Source: a virus. Taken from it: DNA of 22,691 nucleotides. Positions 1 through 8,961 of this stretch are shown here, in pieces. Numbering within the stretch: position 1 is the stretch's first letter; every line of letters starts with the position of its first letter. Both the position numbers and the translations under genes were made by a program. The notes beneath the pieces are model-generated. The model did not search any database. It was not told where the DNA came from and was given only the letters and a program-made list of their open reading frames with translations. The stretch lies in IMG/VR virus record IMGVR_UViG_3300036832_000333, positions 1-22,691 of that record; one strand, given 5' to 3'.

Positions 1-387
1 GTGCTAGAGGACATCACCGACAAGATTCTGGAGCGCGAGCGTCGTATGTTCGAGACACGTGGAGCGACCAGCGGTGTATATTGGTCTCCGCTGCGTGGCT
101 CAACTGTCAGGCGCAAACAGCGGGCTGGCGATCCTCTTGTGCGGAGTCCATTGATCGCTACTGGTGCACTGATGCGCAGCCTGTCGGTGCGGCGCGCTAA
201 GTATCAACACCTCAGCATTGATGATAAAGGGATCGAATTCGGAACATCTCACCCGGCTGCTGGCTATCATGAGACAGGCACTCGTTACATGCCGCGCCGT
301 CCGCCGCTGATCATTTCGGCGAAGCACGCTCACGAGTACATCGGAATGTTGAACGACTTCATCTTTGGTGAGGGCAACTATGCCTGA
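1..387 (+). CDS. Tail completion / virion morphogenesis protein (Mu gpG-like), probably 5' partial
   Basis: This frame is open from the first base, so the GTG at position 1 may be an internal codon and the true N-terminus may lie outside the window. The 128 visible residues have the layout of the phage virion morphogenesis family (Mu gpG, 'Phage_tail_S'). There is a W-x-P-L segment near residue 28, a short R-T/S-G-x-L stretch seen here as ATGALMRSLS (about residues 54-63), a GTSHPAAGYHE segment (about 81-91) and the closing MPRRPPL motif (about 97-103). In the family this is a tail-to-head joining or tail-completion protein of the neck. Its position just before the terminator and sheath genes fits. 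The stop overlaps the next start by 8 bases. The family call is by motif only. Confidence 0.6.
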   Translation: MLEDITDKILERERRMFETRGATSGVYWSPLRGSTVRRKQRAGDPLVRSPLIATGALMRSLSVRRAKYQHLSIDDKGIEFGTSHPAAGYHETGTRYMPRRPPLIISAKHAHEYIGMLNDFIFGEGNYA

Positions 388-1021
388 AGTCGGCCCGCTG
401 AATGCGTTCACTGACGTCGAGTCTCTGGTGCTTGCTCACTACAAGTATTGGGCGCATACTTGGCTCCTAATTCGTGAGGCTCAGCAGAACCTAGCCTATG
501 GCACGATTGCCAGGCCGAGGAGCTATATCGTCAAGCAGACGTTTACGGCACTACCCGGAGAGGAGCAGACACCGTGTGTAATCGCTGTCTCCGACGGATT
601 CTCGGAGCAGCCGCAGCGTAGAGGCTCTGGGCGGTATGACACGTATTTCCGCTTTGGTATCGCCGTCGTCTGCATGGCGAATGGTCCGTTCAGCGCACGG
701 GCTATGGCGGGTCACTATCAATCCGTCATAATGGGGATTGCACTCAGCCATCGCACGGTTGATACCGATGGGAAGATCAGCATGTGCCAATTCGTCAACC
801 TACGAATGGAGGACATCGACGAGGAAACGATTGGGCGCTCTATGGCGGCAGCCCGTCTGGAGGTAGTGTACTGCGCCAAGGAGTTCGCTGCTGAGTATCC
901 GAATCCAGACTACGTGCCGGATGATGAGCTGCCAGGACCTGTTGTTCCAGGCGCTACTGTCGAGCAAGTCCTTGTTGATGTAGACCCCTACCGAGTAAGT
1001 GAGGTAATGCCGGATGGCTAA
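380..1021 (+). CDS. Putative tail terminator / neck protein
   Basis: A 213-residue protein starting at the ATG that follows GGTGAGGG, a good Shine-Dalgarno sequence with about five bases of spacing. A TTG 15 bases upstream is in frame but less likely. It overlaps the previous stop by 8 bases and the next gene by 8 bases. The sequence has no motif I can assign firmly. It is a mixed alpha/beta protein with an N-terminal helical stretch rich in aromatic residues (HYKYWAHTW) and a proline-rich acidic tail. Myophage late operons usually carry the tail terminator, which caps the finished tube and sheath, between the gpG-like protein and the sheath, and that is the basis for the call. A neck protein or head-tail connector is the main alternative. 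Confidence 0.45.
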   Translation: MPEVGPLNAFTDVESLVLAHYKYWAHTWLLIREAQQNLAYGTIARPRSYIVKQTFTALPGEEQTPCVIAVSDGFSEQPQRRGSGRYDTYFRFGIAVVCMANGPFSARAMAGHYQSVIMGIALSHRTVDTDGKISMCQFVNLRMEDIDEETIGRSMAAARLEVVYCAKEFAAEYPNPDYVPDDELPGPVVPGATVEQVLVDVDPYRVSEVMPDG

Positions 1022-1241
1022 GAGCCAGAGCTTCGTCGCACCAATTGATATGTCGGAGCGTGTGCTTGCGGACGGTCGTGTCTTGGTCCCTGGTGAGCAC
1101 ATTGACCTTGATGATGAGGCACGAGCCGACGATCACAACGCACGTTTGATCGAGGAGGGCCAACTCCTGGAAGCTCCGTCAGCTGGCGAGCAGTCGCCAA
1201 AAACTAAATCAACTCAGAAGGATAATGGAGGTGAGGTGTGA
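1014..1241 (+). CDS. Small protein upstream of sheath, DUF2635-like
   Basis: A 75-residue acidic protein with ATG start, overlapping the previous gene by 8 bases and the sheath gene by 4 (GTGA). GAGG lies about ten bases upstream of the start. The first 50 residues contain an R-V-L-A-D-G-R-V-L-x-P-G-E pattern. The C-terminal 25 residues are low-complexity, rich in Ser, Lys, Gln and Thr, and probably disordered. Mu-like phages carry a similar-sized DUF2635 protein directly before the sheath gene with a comparable 'basic, DG, P, GE' pattern. Similarity here is mostly positional, so the relationship is an inference. Function is unknown even in that family; a role in tail assembly is likely from the context. 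Confidence 0.5.
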   Translation: MAKSQSFVAPIDMSERVLADGRVLVPGEHIDLDDEARADDHNARLIEEGQLLEAPSAGEQSPKTKSTQKDNGGEV

Positions 1242-2722
1242 GACCAGGGGTCAACGTCACGACGCTTGACAACGCGCCGCCCAGCACAGTCCCTACTGAT
1301 GTCGGTACTGGCTTCATGGTCGGTATCACAGAATCAGGGGCGGCTACTCCGTCGGCGGCCAATCTCGTTCAGAATCTGGACGAGTTCACCAGAAACTATG
1401 CTCCTAGTCAGGGGAACTACAGCGGCGGGCTGGCTGCATACAATGGAGCGGCCACCTTCTTCTCTGAAGGCGGGAATCGTTTGTACGTAAGCCGTGTGTT
1501 GGGCCCAGCGGCTTCACCAGCGACAGGCAATCTTCCAGACAGCGTCGCTGCTACGTCACTTGTCGTGACTGCTAACGGGCCGGGCGAGTGGGGCGACAAC
1601 CTCGACGTCAAGGTTGACGACCCAACTACCGATCCAACAATCGCCGCCGGGATGTATCGTATTAAGATCATCGATCACACAACGAGCAACGTTCTGTACG
1701 CCAGCCCTGATCTGCTAGATCAGGCGGCTGCGATCAGTTGGGCTTTGGGCACAAACGTTCAGATCAGCGCTGGAGCAAGTACGCTCATTCCGGCTCCGGG
1801 AACTGTGTCACTATCTGGCGGCTCCAACGACATCTCGTCAATCGACAATACCCAATGGCAGAACGCGATCAACGGATTCTCATATGTTCTGGGTCCGGGG
1901 CTGATGTTCGCACCGGGAGCCACCACAACAAGCATCTATGGTTATATGGCCGAAGCTGCTCGTCGTGATCTGCGGGTTGCGATTCTTGATGGCCCCGATA
2001 CGCCGACGGCAAACACCCTGATCACGTCGGCCAAGAGTGTCGCGGATTCGATGATGGCTCATTCGCGCTACGCCGGTCTGTTTGCTCCGTGGCTGATCGC
2101 AGCTGGGGTTACGTCTGGTACGTACAAGAAGGTTCCGCCAAGCCCAGCAGTTGTGGGTCGGTTCTGCAAGAACATGGGACTTGGTTACAGCGCCAACGAG
2201 CCTGCTGCTGGTGAGCTAGGCCGTCTGTTGACTGTGCTAAGTTTCACGCAGGAGTACAGCGACTCTGACCGGCAGAGTCTGAACGACAACGGCGTCAACG
2301 TGATCCGTGACATCTACGGTGCAGCCAAGATTTACGGATGGCGAACGACTGCTGACCCAGTCAACGATCCCCGATGGATCAGTCTCAGCAACAGCATTCT
2401 GCAACGTCAGATCGTGGCTGAGTGCAACGCCGTCGGAGAGCGGTTCATCTTCCGTGAGATCGACGGTGGCGGTCGTTTGATCGGTGAGTTCAACGGAGCA
2501 CTGGTGGGCGAGGTCTGCCTGCCACTCTTCTTGGATGGCAGTCTGTACGGCGACAAAACAGATGATGCATACAAGGTCGATACCGGCCCCAGCGTCAACA
2601 CAGTCGATACCATCTCGAACAACGAACTGCACGCCGTCATTTCTGTGCGCATGGCCCCATTCGGGGAAGAAGTGGATATCGAAATCGTCAAGTACCTCGT
2701 AACAGAGGCAATCCCCGCGTAG
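1238..2722 (+). CDS. Contractile tail sheath protein
   Basis: A 494-residue protein of usual sheath size. The start is a GTG preceded by GGAGGTGAG and overlapping the previous stop (GTGA). The N-terminus has the sheath-family pattern P-G-V-N-V followed by a Pro/Thr-rich turn and GFMVGITESG. A middle region around residues 60-90 (AAATFFSEGGNRLYVSRVLG in essence) is also typical: the 'F-x-x-G-G-x-x-x-Y-V-x-R' element. The C-terminal domain around residues 400-494 (IVAECNAVGERFIF... to HAVISVRMAPFGEEVDIEIV) is the conserved sheath C-terminal fold that contacts the tube and neighbouring subunits. The tube gene follows directly. Hexamers of this protein form the contractile outer layer of the tail. 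High confidence. Confidence 0.93.
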   Translation: MRPGVNVTTLDNAPPSTVPTDVGTGFMVGITESGAATPSAANLVQNLDEFTRNYAPSQGNYSGGLAAYNGAATFFSEGGNRLYVSRVLGPAASPATGNLPDSVAATSLVVTANGPGEWGDNLDVKVDDPTTDPTIAAGMYRIKIIDHTTSNVLYASPDLLDQAAAISWALGTNVQISAGASTLIPAPGTVSLSGGSNDISSIDNTQWQNAINGFSYVLGPGLMFAPGATTTSIYGYMAEAARRDLRVAILDGPDTPTANTLITSAKSVADSMMAHSRYAGLFAPWLIAAGVTSGTYKKVPPSPAVVGRFCKNMGLGYSANEPAAGELGRLLTVLSFTQEYSDSDRQSLNDNGVNVIRDIYGAAKIYGWRTTADPVNDPRWISLSNSILQRQIVAECNAVGERFIFREIDGGGRLIGEFNGALVGEVCLPLFLDGSLYGDKTDDAYKVDTGPSVNTVDTISNNELHAVISVRMAPFGEEVDIEIVKYLVTEAIPA

Positions 2723-2731
2723 AGGTGAACA

Positions 2732-3169
2732 ATGGCAGGTACTGGAACAGCATCAGTTCGGCAGAACGAGATCACCGTTTCTGTCACGTATCGCGGCGAG
2801 ACACGCCGCTTTGGTGTCTTCGATACCTGGTCGGGCGCCAATGTGACTGCCGACAACACGAAGCATCGTCGTGGCGGTATGGGTCCGCAGGTGGCGATTG
2901 GTGGCCCGGTGACCATCGAGGACCTCACTGTGACCCGTGACTACGATTTGGCTCGCGACAATCCGAATGGCCATTGGCTAGCCAATGCAGTTGGTCGCGC
3001 AACTGCTGTGGCAACAAAGCAGTATCTCGACTCTGATGGCCTGGCTTTTGGCACTCCGACCGTCATCACGGGAGTGTTGATTGGTTACAACGAGCCGGGT
3101 GCTGACTCGGATGCAGGCGATGTCGCGATGCTCGAACTCATCATCAATCCCAACGGAGCCGTCGGATAA
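2732..3169 (+). CDS. Tail tube protein
   Basis: A 145-residue protein with ATG start and GAGGTGAA just upstream. It lies nine bases after the sheath gene, the standard sheath-tube order of myophages. The sequence is beta-rich (ITVSVTYRGETRRFGVFDTW at the N-terminus, then a Gly-rich loop and VTIEDLTVTRDYD), as expected for the tube fold shared by tail tubes, Hcp and gpV-type proteins. Size matches the family. Its product should stack as hexameric rings inside the sheath around the tape measure. The call rests on gene order, size and beta pattern, not on a signature motif. Confidence 0.85.
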   Translation: MAGTGTASVRQNEITVSVTYRGETRRFGVFDTWSGANVTADNTKHRRGGMGPQVAIGGPVTIEDLTVTRDYDLARDNPNGHWLANAVGRATAVATKQYLDSDGLAFGTPTVITGVLIGYNEPGADSDAGDVAMLELIINPNGAVG

Positions 3170-3186
3170 CAGCTGAAAGGCCACAG

Positions 3187-3753
3187 ATGGAGATTCCTGA
3201 TAACAATGACCTGGAGAACATTGGCACGGCACTCCAGGGGGCGCAGAGCTTGTCGCTGCTGAAGGAAGCGGAGGATCGGCGACAGAAAAGGGAGCACACT
3301 CTATTCCTCGATGTTCCGAGTTGGAATGGCGATCTGATCGCAGAGTATCGTGTAGTGCCGCCAGATGACTTGCGCAAGCTTGCTGAGGCGGCACTACGCA
3401 AGTCACGAAACGGGAATGGCGATCAATTGCCAAACAACGACATCACAGTGATTGCGGCGTCGTGTGTCGGACTTTATGTCAAGGACCCAGAGACTGACGA
3501 GCGGGTGCCGGTCGAGGATGAGTATGGTCACGTCAAGTACGACAGGATCGCACATGTGCTCGGCAAGGACGACGAGATCAAGTCTTCTCCAGACGCGGTT
3601 CGATATGTCATGGGCGAGCGTGATAAGGACGGTGATGGAGGCTGGACAGAGAACATCATGGCAATGAGCATCCACGCCAACACCATCGGTAAGTGGATGC
3701 GCGATCCAAGCAAGGGCGGAGTTGATCTGGAAGAGCTACTGGGGGAATTCTAA
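3187..3753 (+). CDS. Tail assembly chaperone (short, unshifted form)
   Basis: A 188-residue, strongly charged protein with ATG start. AAAGG precedes it by six bases. It sits between tube and tape measure, the place of the gpG/gpGT-type tail assembly chaperones. The N-terminal part has a charged helix (about residues 20-40). Next comes a beta segment (FLDVPSWNGDLIAEYRVV) and then helices ending VDLEELLGEF. Chaperones of this type coat the tape measure during tube polymerisation and are absent from the finished virion. The last codons contain a G-run that can serve as a -1 slip site and fuse this protein to the downstream open frame. Confidence 0.8.
   Translation: MEIPDNNDLENIGTALQGAQSLSLLKEAEDRRQKREHTLFLDVPSWNGDLIAEYRVVPPDDLRKLAEAALRKSRNGNGDQLPNNDITVIAASCVGLYVKDPETDERVPVEDEYGHVKYDRIAHVLGKDDEIKSSPDAVRYVMGERDKDGDGGWTENIMAMSIHANTIGKWMRDPSKGGVDLEELLGEF
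3741..3747 (+). other. Probable -1 ribosomal frameshift site (GGGGGAA)
   Basis: The zero-frame codons are CTG GGG GAA TTC TAA. The P-site GGG can re-pair perfectly one base back on the run of five Gs, moving translation into the -1 frame. That frame is open from 3726 to the stop at 4004, past the zero-frame stop at 3751-3753. Tail assembly chaperones of many tailed phages use exactly such a slip just before the first stop. The A-site GAA-to-GGA re-pairing is imperfect, so this is not a textbook X-XXY-YYZ heptamer. No strong downstream stem was identified by eye. Confidence 0.7.
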
Positions 3754-4004
3754 GCGACAAGGATTTGAGCATTGAGTTCTTGGCAGGAGCATCGCTCGTA
3801 GGCATCACGCCAGACAAGTTTCTTCGAACAGAGAGCGATATTGAACTTCGGTGTCTTATCCTTGTCGCAGAGAAGGCAGTTGAGTTCCAACAAATCCTCT
3901 ACAAAAACCTAGCTGCACAAATCGTCATTTTCTTCGGTCAGGCACTAAGCGGAAACAAGTCACGTGGCGTTCAGAGAGACCATCGAGGCGATCCTCAAAG
4001 TTAA
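3744..4004 (+). CDS. Tail assembly chaperone frameshift extension (T part)
   Basis: This -1-frame continuation adds about 86 residues, beginning GILSDKDLSIEFL after the slip. It is rich in hydrophobic and helical segments (CLILVAEKAVEFQQILYKNL) and ends in a basic tail. Read as a stand-alone gene its only early start is a TTG at 3765 with no Shine-Dalgarno sequence beyond a weak AAGGA. The arrangement (open frame reaching back over the first stop, G-run at the junction, tape measure immediately after) is that of lambda-type gpGT. The long product should bind the tape measure. It overlaps the tape-measure start by 41 bases, so the last dozen codons are doubly used. Confidence 0.72.
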   Translation, partial: GILSDKDLSIEFLAGASLVGITPDKFLRTESDIELRCLILVAEKAVEFQQILYKNLAAQIVIFFGQALSGNKSRGVQRDHRGDPQS

Positions 4005-6180
4005 GGACGCCGCCAGATTCAAGGCGGCTATGGATTCGTCTGCGCGCGCTGTTCGAAAGCTTGGCCACGATGAAGACGCCGCCGCCGCTCAGACTGAAAT
4101 TCTCAAAGAGATTGAGAGCAAGCTTGAGAAGCAATCTCTTGAATTAACTGCCGCACTTGAGCTAGTCGCTCATTCGGTCAACAATCTTGGCGACCAAATG
4201 GTTGAAGCGGCTGCTAAGACAGAATTGGCAAACCGGGCGATGAAGAAGTCCGGCACGAACGCCGTGTTCCTGGGGAAGTCCTGGGCGTTCTGGAAGGACA
4301 GGTTGTCGCTGACGCGCTCGGAGATGATGACGACTGCGTTGACAGCTGGCGCATACCTCTCGCCAGCCATCATCGGCCTGGGGTCAAGCCTCGCCTACGC
4401 TGCTGTCGGTGGCGGCGGCGTGGCTCTTGGCGGCCTCTCGACGCTGATTTTTGGCTTCGGCACATTCTACACCATGCTGAAGCCGGTCACGAACGGCATC
4501 AAGGCAGTCATGAAGGCTCAGGATGAGTATAATGTTACGGTACAGCAATATGGTGCGGCAAGCATACAGGCAAGCCGGGCCAGCGCTCATATGTATGCTG
4601 TCATCCAAGCAAATGGCGGGAAGCCGGTTCTTGATGTCGTAACAAATCTTCGCAAGCTCAAGAAGGAGTGGGCTGCGACTACGGCCCCTGGTCGAAGGAG
4701 CCTGCTTGATGTAATTGGCGAGGGCCTGGATACAGCCAGAATGATGGCGCCGACCATCTCGGTTGGTGCCAATCAAATGGCGTCCGCTTTCCATAAGGCA
4801 ATTCAACCTGTCTTTAAGGATCTGAGGGGTCCAGAATTCAGGAAGCTCTTCAGCGACCTTGCTGATACCTTTAGTAGTGCCATCGGCCCTGCGCTGAAGG
4901 GCACATCGAACTTCATGGTCGTAATGGCTCGCGTTATCAGGGCGACATTGCCTTATGTCGTTGAGCTAGCCAAATGGTGGGAGAACATAACCGCAGGCTG
5001 GCGCAAGAGCACTCGTGATCAGAGCAACCTCGACAAGTTCTTCAAGACAGCAGTCTACAACTTCAGGCTCTGGGCCAAATTCGGCTCGGCTCTATGGAGA
5101 GTGCTTAAGATCATCTTCAGCGTTAGTCACGGCGAAGGCGAAAAGACTCTCACCACATTAACTAAGCTCGTGAATAAGTTTGGTGACTGGCTACAAAAAA
5201 TGAAGGACACAGGCCAGATTGATCGGTTCTTTCGCGCTTGGAACCAATCAGTCAAAACTGCCTTCTGGGCCATTCAGCATCCAGCTGATGCGTTCAATAG
5301 ATTCTTCCCTCAAGTGCTTGCTCTGATCGATAAGTGGCTGCCTGTGGTCATGGATCACATCGCCAATGCTTTCGTGAATAACGCCGGGAGCATTGCTGAG
5401 ACCTTCATCATAGCTTGGCTTAACGCCGGGGCCTGGGCGAAGCTCCTGACGGCTGCGGCGATTCTGCGCAAGTTTGGATTCTTTGGCTGGCTTGGCAAGC
5501 AGGTCGCCGGGATGTTTATAAAGCCGTTCATTGCGAAGTTCGCAGCTGAGTTCGCAGCATCAATCGGAATTGAGACCGCTGCTGGCAGCGCCATCTCTAC
5601 GGCAATGGGCACAGCTGGTGGCCGAATGGGCGGTATTTTTGGTCGAGCATTCCGAAAGTCCTGGATCGCCATCGTGATCGCTGCCGCTGCGACACTCTGG
5701 CCCTCTATCAAGAAGCAGCTTGGTCTTGACAAGGCCGCGGTCCAGAACAAGCCAGGCGCGCGATCCAATCTGTTCAAGAGTACGCAGAACAAAATGTCGA
5801 AAGGCGGGACGCTTGGTCAGATCCCAGTCGACCCTAAGAGTGTGCTCAAAACGGTCTGGGGATGGATTACTGGTGGGCAGACCGGCGGCGTCATTCCTCC
5901 TGGTGGTACGTCGTTGGTTGGCGAGGCTGGGCCTGAGCTAGCCACCGCCGGGCTTCGCGGAACAGAGATTCGTCCGCTGAGCAGCAACTCTCGTCACACC
6001 CTGCCGAGCATAGGTGTTCCGGCAATGCCTGATCTCAGCAATATGATGAACATTACAGTTCACTCATACGTTATGGTAGACAAGCGCGAGGTTGGTCGAG
6101 CCGTCAGCAACCAGAACGCTTACGACAAGGCGCGCCGTGGAGGTCGAGCAGCGCCGTCTGTGGGATTCGACCTTGGCTGA
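3964..6180 (+). CDS. Tail tape measure protein
   Basis: A 738-residue protein with GTG start, overlapping the chaperone extension. The N-terminal 100 residues are charged, Ala-rich helix. Hydrophobic Gly/Ala-rich segments follow (about residues 122-172 and 585-600) of the kind thought to insert in the host membrane during DNA entry. The middle is amphipathic helix with many Trp and Lys. The C-terminal 90 residues carry the common tape-measure ending GGVIPPGGTSLVGEAGPEL and then a short beta segment (MNITVHSYVMVDKREVGRAV). By the usual rule of about 0.15 nm per residue it would specify a tail near 110 nm; that figure is an estimate. It is the longest gene between chaperone and baseplate genes, as expected. 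Confidence 0.9.
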   Translation: MAFRETIEAILKVKDAARFKAAMDSSARAVRKLGHDEDAAAAQTEILKEIESKLEKQSLELTAALELVAHSVNNLGDQMVEAAAKTELANRAMKKSGTNAVFLGKSWAFWKDRLSLTRSEMMTTALTAGAYLSPAIIGLGSSLAYAAVGGGGVALGGLSTLIFGFGTFYTMLKPVTNGIKAVMKAQDEYNVTVQQYGAASIQASRASAHMYAVIQANGGKPVLDVVTNLRKLKKEWAATTAPGRRSLLDVIGEGLDTARMMAPTISVGANQMASAFHKAIQPVFKDLRGPEFRKLFSDLADTFSSAIGPALKGTSNFMVVMARVIRATLPYVVELAKWWENITAGWRKSTRDQSNLDKFFKTAVYNFRLWAKFGSALWRVLKIIFSVSHGEGEKTLTTLTKLVNKFGDWLQKMKDTGQIDRFFRAWNQSVKTAFWAIQHPADAFNRFFPQVLALIDKWLPVVMDHIANAFVNNAGSIAETFIIAWLNAGAWAKLLTAAAILRKFGFFGWLGKQVAGMFIKPFIAKFAAEFAASIGIETAAGSAISTAMGTAGGRMGGIFGRAFRKSWIAIVIAAAATLWPSIKKQLGLDKAAVQNKPGARSNLFKSTQNKMSKGGTLGQIPVDPKSVLKTVWGWITGGQTGGVIPPGGTSLVGEAGPELATAGLRGTEIRPLSSNSRHTLPSIGVPAMPDLSNMMNITVHSYVMVDKREVGRAVSNQNAYDKARRGGRAAPSVGFDLG

Positions 6181-6847
6181 CGTAGATAACATTTTCACCA
6201 TCACAAGCCAGGAGGATGGCACTCGCTTTTGGGCTAGCTTCGCCGATGGTGCGCCGCTCGTGACCGACGGGTATGGCGGATGGCAGATTGTCAACCGACC
6301 CAGGGCCGTCGGCATTGTCGAGTGGCAGGGGCGCAACCCTCTGGCAATTGAAATTCCTTTCATGATCGATTATTGGATGAGAGGAATTGATAGTCCTGGC
6401 ATCCATTGCGAAACTCAGGTCAGAAGATTGGAGCGTCTTCTGGGCGTCGGTATGGCGCACCAGCCGCCGATCTGTCGAGTCGATAGCCAAGGTGTCATCC
6501 CGCATGACTATACTCTTAACAGAGGTAAGTTCTGGGTAGTCGAGAGTGTGTCCTGGGATCGTGAGCTAGAGCTACGTCATCCAAGCACGGGCCGACGGCT
6601 TCGTTGTGGAGGAACCATGACGATCCGTCAGTTCATCACGCCTGGCGACATTCTTCGCACAATCAAGGCTACCGACAAAGCTCGTATCCCCAAGACGTAC
6701 CGCGTCAAGGGTGGAGACACACTGAGCAAGATTGCCAATAAGTTCTATGGTGATCCGCATAAGTGGAAGATCATCGCCGACGCGAACCGTATCCGTGACC
6801 GCCGCCATCTTAAGCTCGGTCAAGTCCTCAAGATTCCTCCTGGATAA
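6137..6847 (+). CDS. LysM-domain baseplate protein
   Basis: The last 50 residues are a clear LysM domain: YRVKGGDTLSKIANKFYGD, then W-K-I-I-A-D-A-N and LKLGQVLKIPPG. The first part holds a beta-rich segment (GTRFWASFADGAPLVTDGYG and WQGRNPLAIEIPFMIDYW) typical of the LysM tail proteins found between tape measure and hub in myophages and PBSX-like particles. Such proteins join the tube to the hub, and the LysM fold here usually serves as a structural adaptor or contacts peptidoglycan. Start choice is uncertain: GTG at 6137 follows AAGG with six bases of spacing, while TTG at 6173 would overlap the tape-measure stop by only 8 bases. The product is 236 or 224 residues respectively. Confidence 0.85.
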   Translation: MEVEQRRLWDSTLADVDNIFTITSQEDGTRFWASFADGAPLVTDGYGGWQIVNRPRAVGIVEWQGRNPLAIEIPFMIDYWMRGIDSPGIHCETQVRRLERLLGVGMAHQPPICRVDSQGVIPHDYTLNRGKFWVVESVSWDRELELRHPSTGRRLRCGGTMTIRQFITPGDILRTIKATDKARIPKTYRVKGGDTLSKIANKFYGDPHKWKIIADANRIRDRRHLKLGQVLKIPPG

Positions 6848-8961
6848 TGACGACCGCAATTGATCTGATCTCAGACCCGAATCTGGGCATCGACCCTATT
6901 ACCTCGATGACGACACTGCGGCGCACTGGGTCGCAGCGCGGATACACAAACTCTGAACTGGAGCATTTCCGTATCGGCCACGGCGATATCAATTCGCTCG
7001 TACTTCAGGTCATTGCTTTTGGCAAAAAGAATCATCCAGAGCGCCACGACGCTCGGACCATCGTTTCAGATGCCACGTTCGAGGACAGCATAGACAAGAC
7101 AAATACCTTCACATTAGTTGTTCACGATCCAGATTGGGACCTTCTTAATACAGGGGCGCTCGATAAGCCAATCGACCTTAACCCTGGTAACATTCCGAAT
7201 TTGATCTATCGTCGTGATAGCTTCGAGGTCAGCAATGATGACATCACGATAACGTTCGTCACACGGAACGCGGCCTATATGTCGTACTACAAGCGGCCAA
7301 AGAAGGCCAATCGAAAGAACACAACGCGAGCCGAGTTCCTTCTCAGTTTGACCAGGGACGTCAAAGAAGCCAAAATTCCTTTTGTCTGTCCGCAGCTTCA
7401 TCAGAACCAGAAGATCGCGCGCACTCAGTTCCCGAATGAGATAGCTCGTCGCAAGGGCCGGGAGCATGGCTTCACCGCAAGCGACAAGATTACAGTGAAG
7501 GGCGCCACGGCCTCGCCAGCTCAGCGGCAAACCATCGAGAAGGTAATCTTGGCTGGTGAAGACTTGAAGATGCCGGGTTTGGTGATTGTATCAGCGGTGA
7601 TGTGTATTACTCAGGAATCGACCGCTGGCGCCGGTACAACTGGCAACCCACCATATGTCGGAGCTTTCCAGCAGAATCGCAGTGATGGTTGGCCGGGCAC
7701 AGGCGACGCATACAAAGACGCCAAAGGCAATGGTAAGATCGGCGTCAAGCAAGGTGGATACTACGGCTATGCCTATGGCATCTGGAAGGCACACGGCGGC
7801 GATATGGACTTGGGGCTGCTGGTAGCTACCACACAGGGAGTCATCGGCTCGACTAACCCGCTGAACAACGGTTATGCCCAGAGCACTAACCGATGGCGCG
7901 GAGAGGCTCAGCACGCAGTCAATGCCTTTGGAGGAATAGACGTCAGTGATCCTGGTTCCTCGACGCACAACGTTTACTACAAACAGAAGTATGAGTTTAT
8001 GGTAGGTCCTCCTGACGGCAACCGTAATGAGAACTACCTCGCTGCTTCATACCGGCTCGCCGATGAGGTGAATTGGTCTGCCTTCTGGGTTCGTGATGCT
8101 TTGCACTTTATCAGCGAGGAGGACCTGTTCAAGAGCAAGCCTCAAGCCAGCATGCGCCGCTTTGGTCGTGGCATTGAGGGAGTCAGCTTCGGTTGGGATA
8201 CGCAGCAGCGCATCAACCAGATGACGTTGAGCGTTCGTATGGAGCGGTGGGTATGCCCGCTCGGCACTGTCGTTCATTTCGAGGAGGGCGGGCCAGCAGA
8301 AGGTCGCTGGCTCGTAACCAATATACGGCGCTCTATGTTCGATGAGCTTGGCGAGATTACCCTGAGCAAGCCAATGCGCGAGAAGATGGAGCCAGCCAAT
8401 CAGCCTGGGGAGCGCCAAGTCAGGTCTGGTGGCAAGAACCGCTCCATCACCGATATTAGTGGGACCACCGTGGATGGGTTCAACAACCCGTTCCCGGATG
8501 GCTGGACACCAGGTCGGTTGGACATGGGTTACGATGGCACGTTTAGGAATCGGATCGTCGCGCCGTTCGATGGCTTGATCACCTATGCTGCTCAAAGGTT
8601 CTCCAACTGGGGCGGTTTCATCGTTCTTCAGTCACCAACGGATATCGGCCTACCGACCAAGACCCTGTACTTCGCGGAGGGTCTGTCCCCGACTGTTCAT
8701 ACCAACCAGTCGGTGAAGGCGGGACAGACAATTGCCACGCCAACGCCATCGGTGCAGGGTGGCGCAGGATCAATCGAGTGGGGAGTGGGGAATGAGGCGC
8801 ACGCACTCGGCCCTGTTGATCCTTACGGCAAGACACTCGGCGGCGGATCGAGTTCTGCATCAGCAGCGTCGAGGAATATGGTGCTTGAATTCTCGGCATG
8901 GTGTCAGTCGGTCCTTGGTTTGCCAGCACCTTCAACGACAAACGACGCGGGGCATTTCTGA
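6847..8961 (+). CDS. Baseplate hub protein with transglycosylase-like insertion and degenerate M23-like C-terminus
   Basis: A 704-residue protein whose ATG overlaps the previous stop by one base (TAATG). Residues 1-220 and about 395-515 look like the two halves of a gp27/XkdQ-type hub: beta segments, an E-E-D-L-F stretch, and [19 protein letters not shown]. Between them, about 225-365, sits a lysozyme or lytic-transglycosylase-like domain with a candidate catalytic Glu257 in CITQES and the supporting YVGAFQQ motif (270-276). It would cut peptidoglycan at infection. Residues about 556-665 resemble an M23 peptidase barrel ([31 protein letters not shown]). The zinc-binding His residues are missing from all three sites, so this part is probably structural. 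It lies between the LysM protein and the spike, the normal hub position. Confidence 0.85.
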   Translation: MTTAIDLISDPNLGIDPITSMTTLRRTGSQRGYTNSELEHFRIGHGDINSLVLQVIAFGKKNHPERHDARTIVSDATFEDSIDKTNTFTLVVHDPDWDLLNTGALDKPIDLNPGNIPNLIYRRDSFEVSNDDITITFVTRNAAYMSYYKRPKKANRKNTTRAEFLLSLTRDVKEAKIPFVCPQLHQNQKIARTQFPNEIARRKGREHGFTASDKITVKGATASPAQRQTIEKVILAGEDLKMPGLVIVSAVMCITQESTAGAGTTGNPPYVGAFQQNRSDGWPGTGDAYKDAKGNGKIGVKQGGYYGYAYGIWKAHGGDMDLGLLVATTQGVIGSTNPLNNGYAQSTNRWRGEAQHAVNAFGGIDVSDPGSSTHNVYYKQKYEFMVGPPDGNRNENYLAASYRLADEVNWSAFWVRDALHFISEEDLFKSKPQASMRRFGRGIEGVSFGWDTQQRINQMTLSVRMERWVCPLGTVVHFEEGGPAEGRWLVTNIRRSMFDELGEITLSKPMREKMEPANQPGERQVRSGGKNRSITDISGTTVDGFNNPFPDGWTPGRLDMGYDGTFRNRIVAPFDGLITYAAQRFSNWGGFIVLQSPTDIGLPTKTLYFAEGLSPTVHTNQSVKAGQTIATPTPSVQGGAGSIEWGVGNEAHALGPVDPYGKTLGGGSSSASAASRNMVLEFSAWCQSVLGLPAPSTTNDAGHF

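Noticed and set aside
3765-4004. Independent gene starting at TTG 3765
   Set aside because: Weak start signal, and the frame stays open back past the preceding stop to a G-run, which fits a frameshift extension better.
8512-8841. Active M23 metallopeptidase
   Set aside because: The histidines expected at the zinc-binding motifs are all replaced.
8898-8960. Earlier start of the large fibre gene
   Set aside because: It would overlap the hub coding region by over 60 bases, while the ATG at 8961 gives a TGATG junction like others in this operon.
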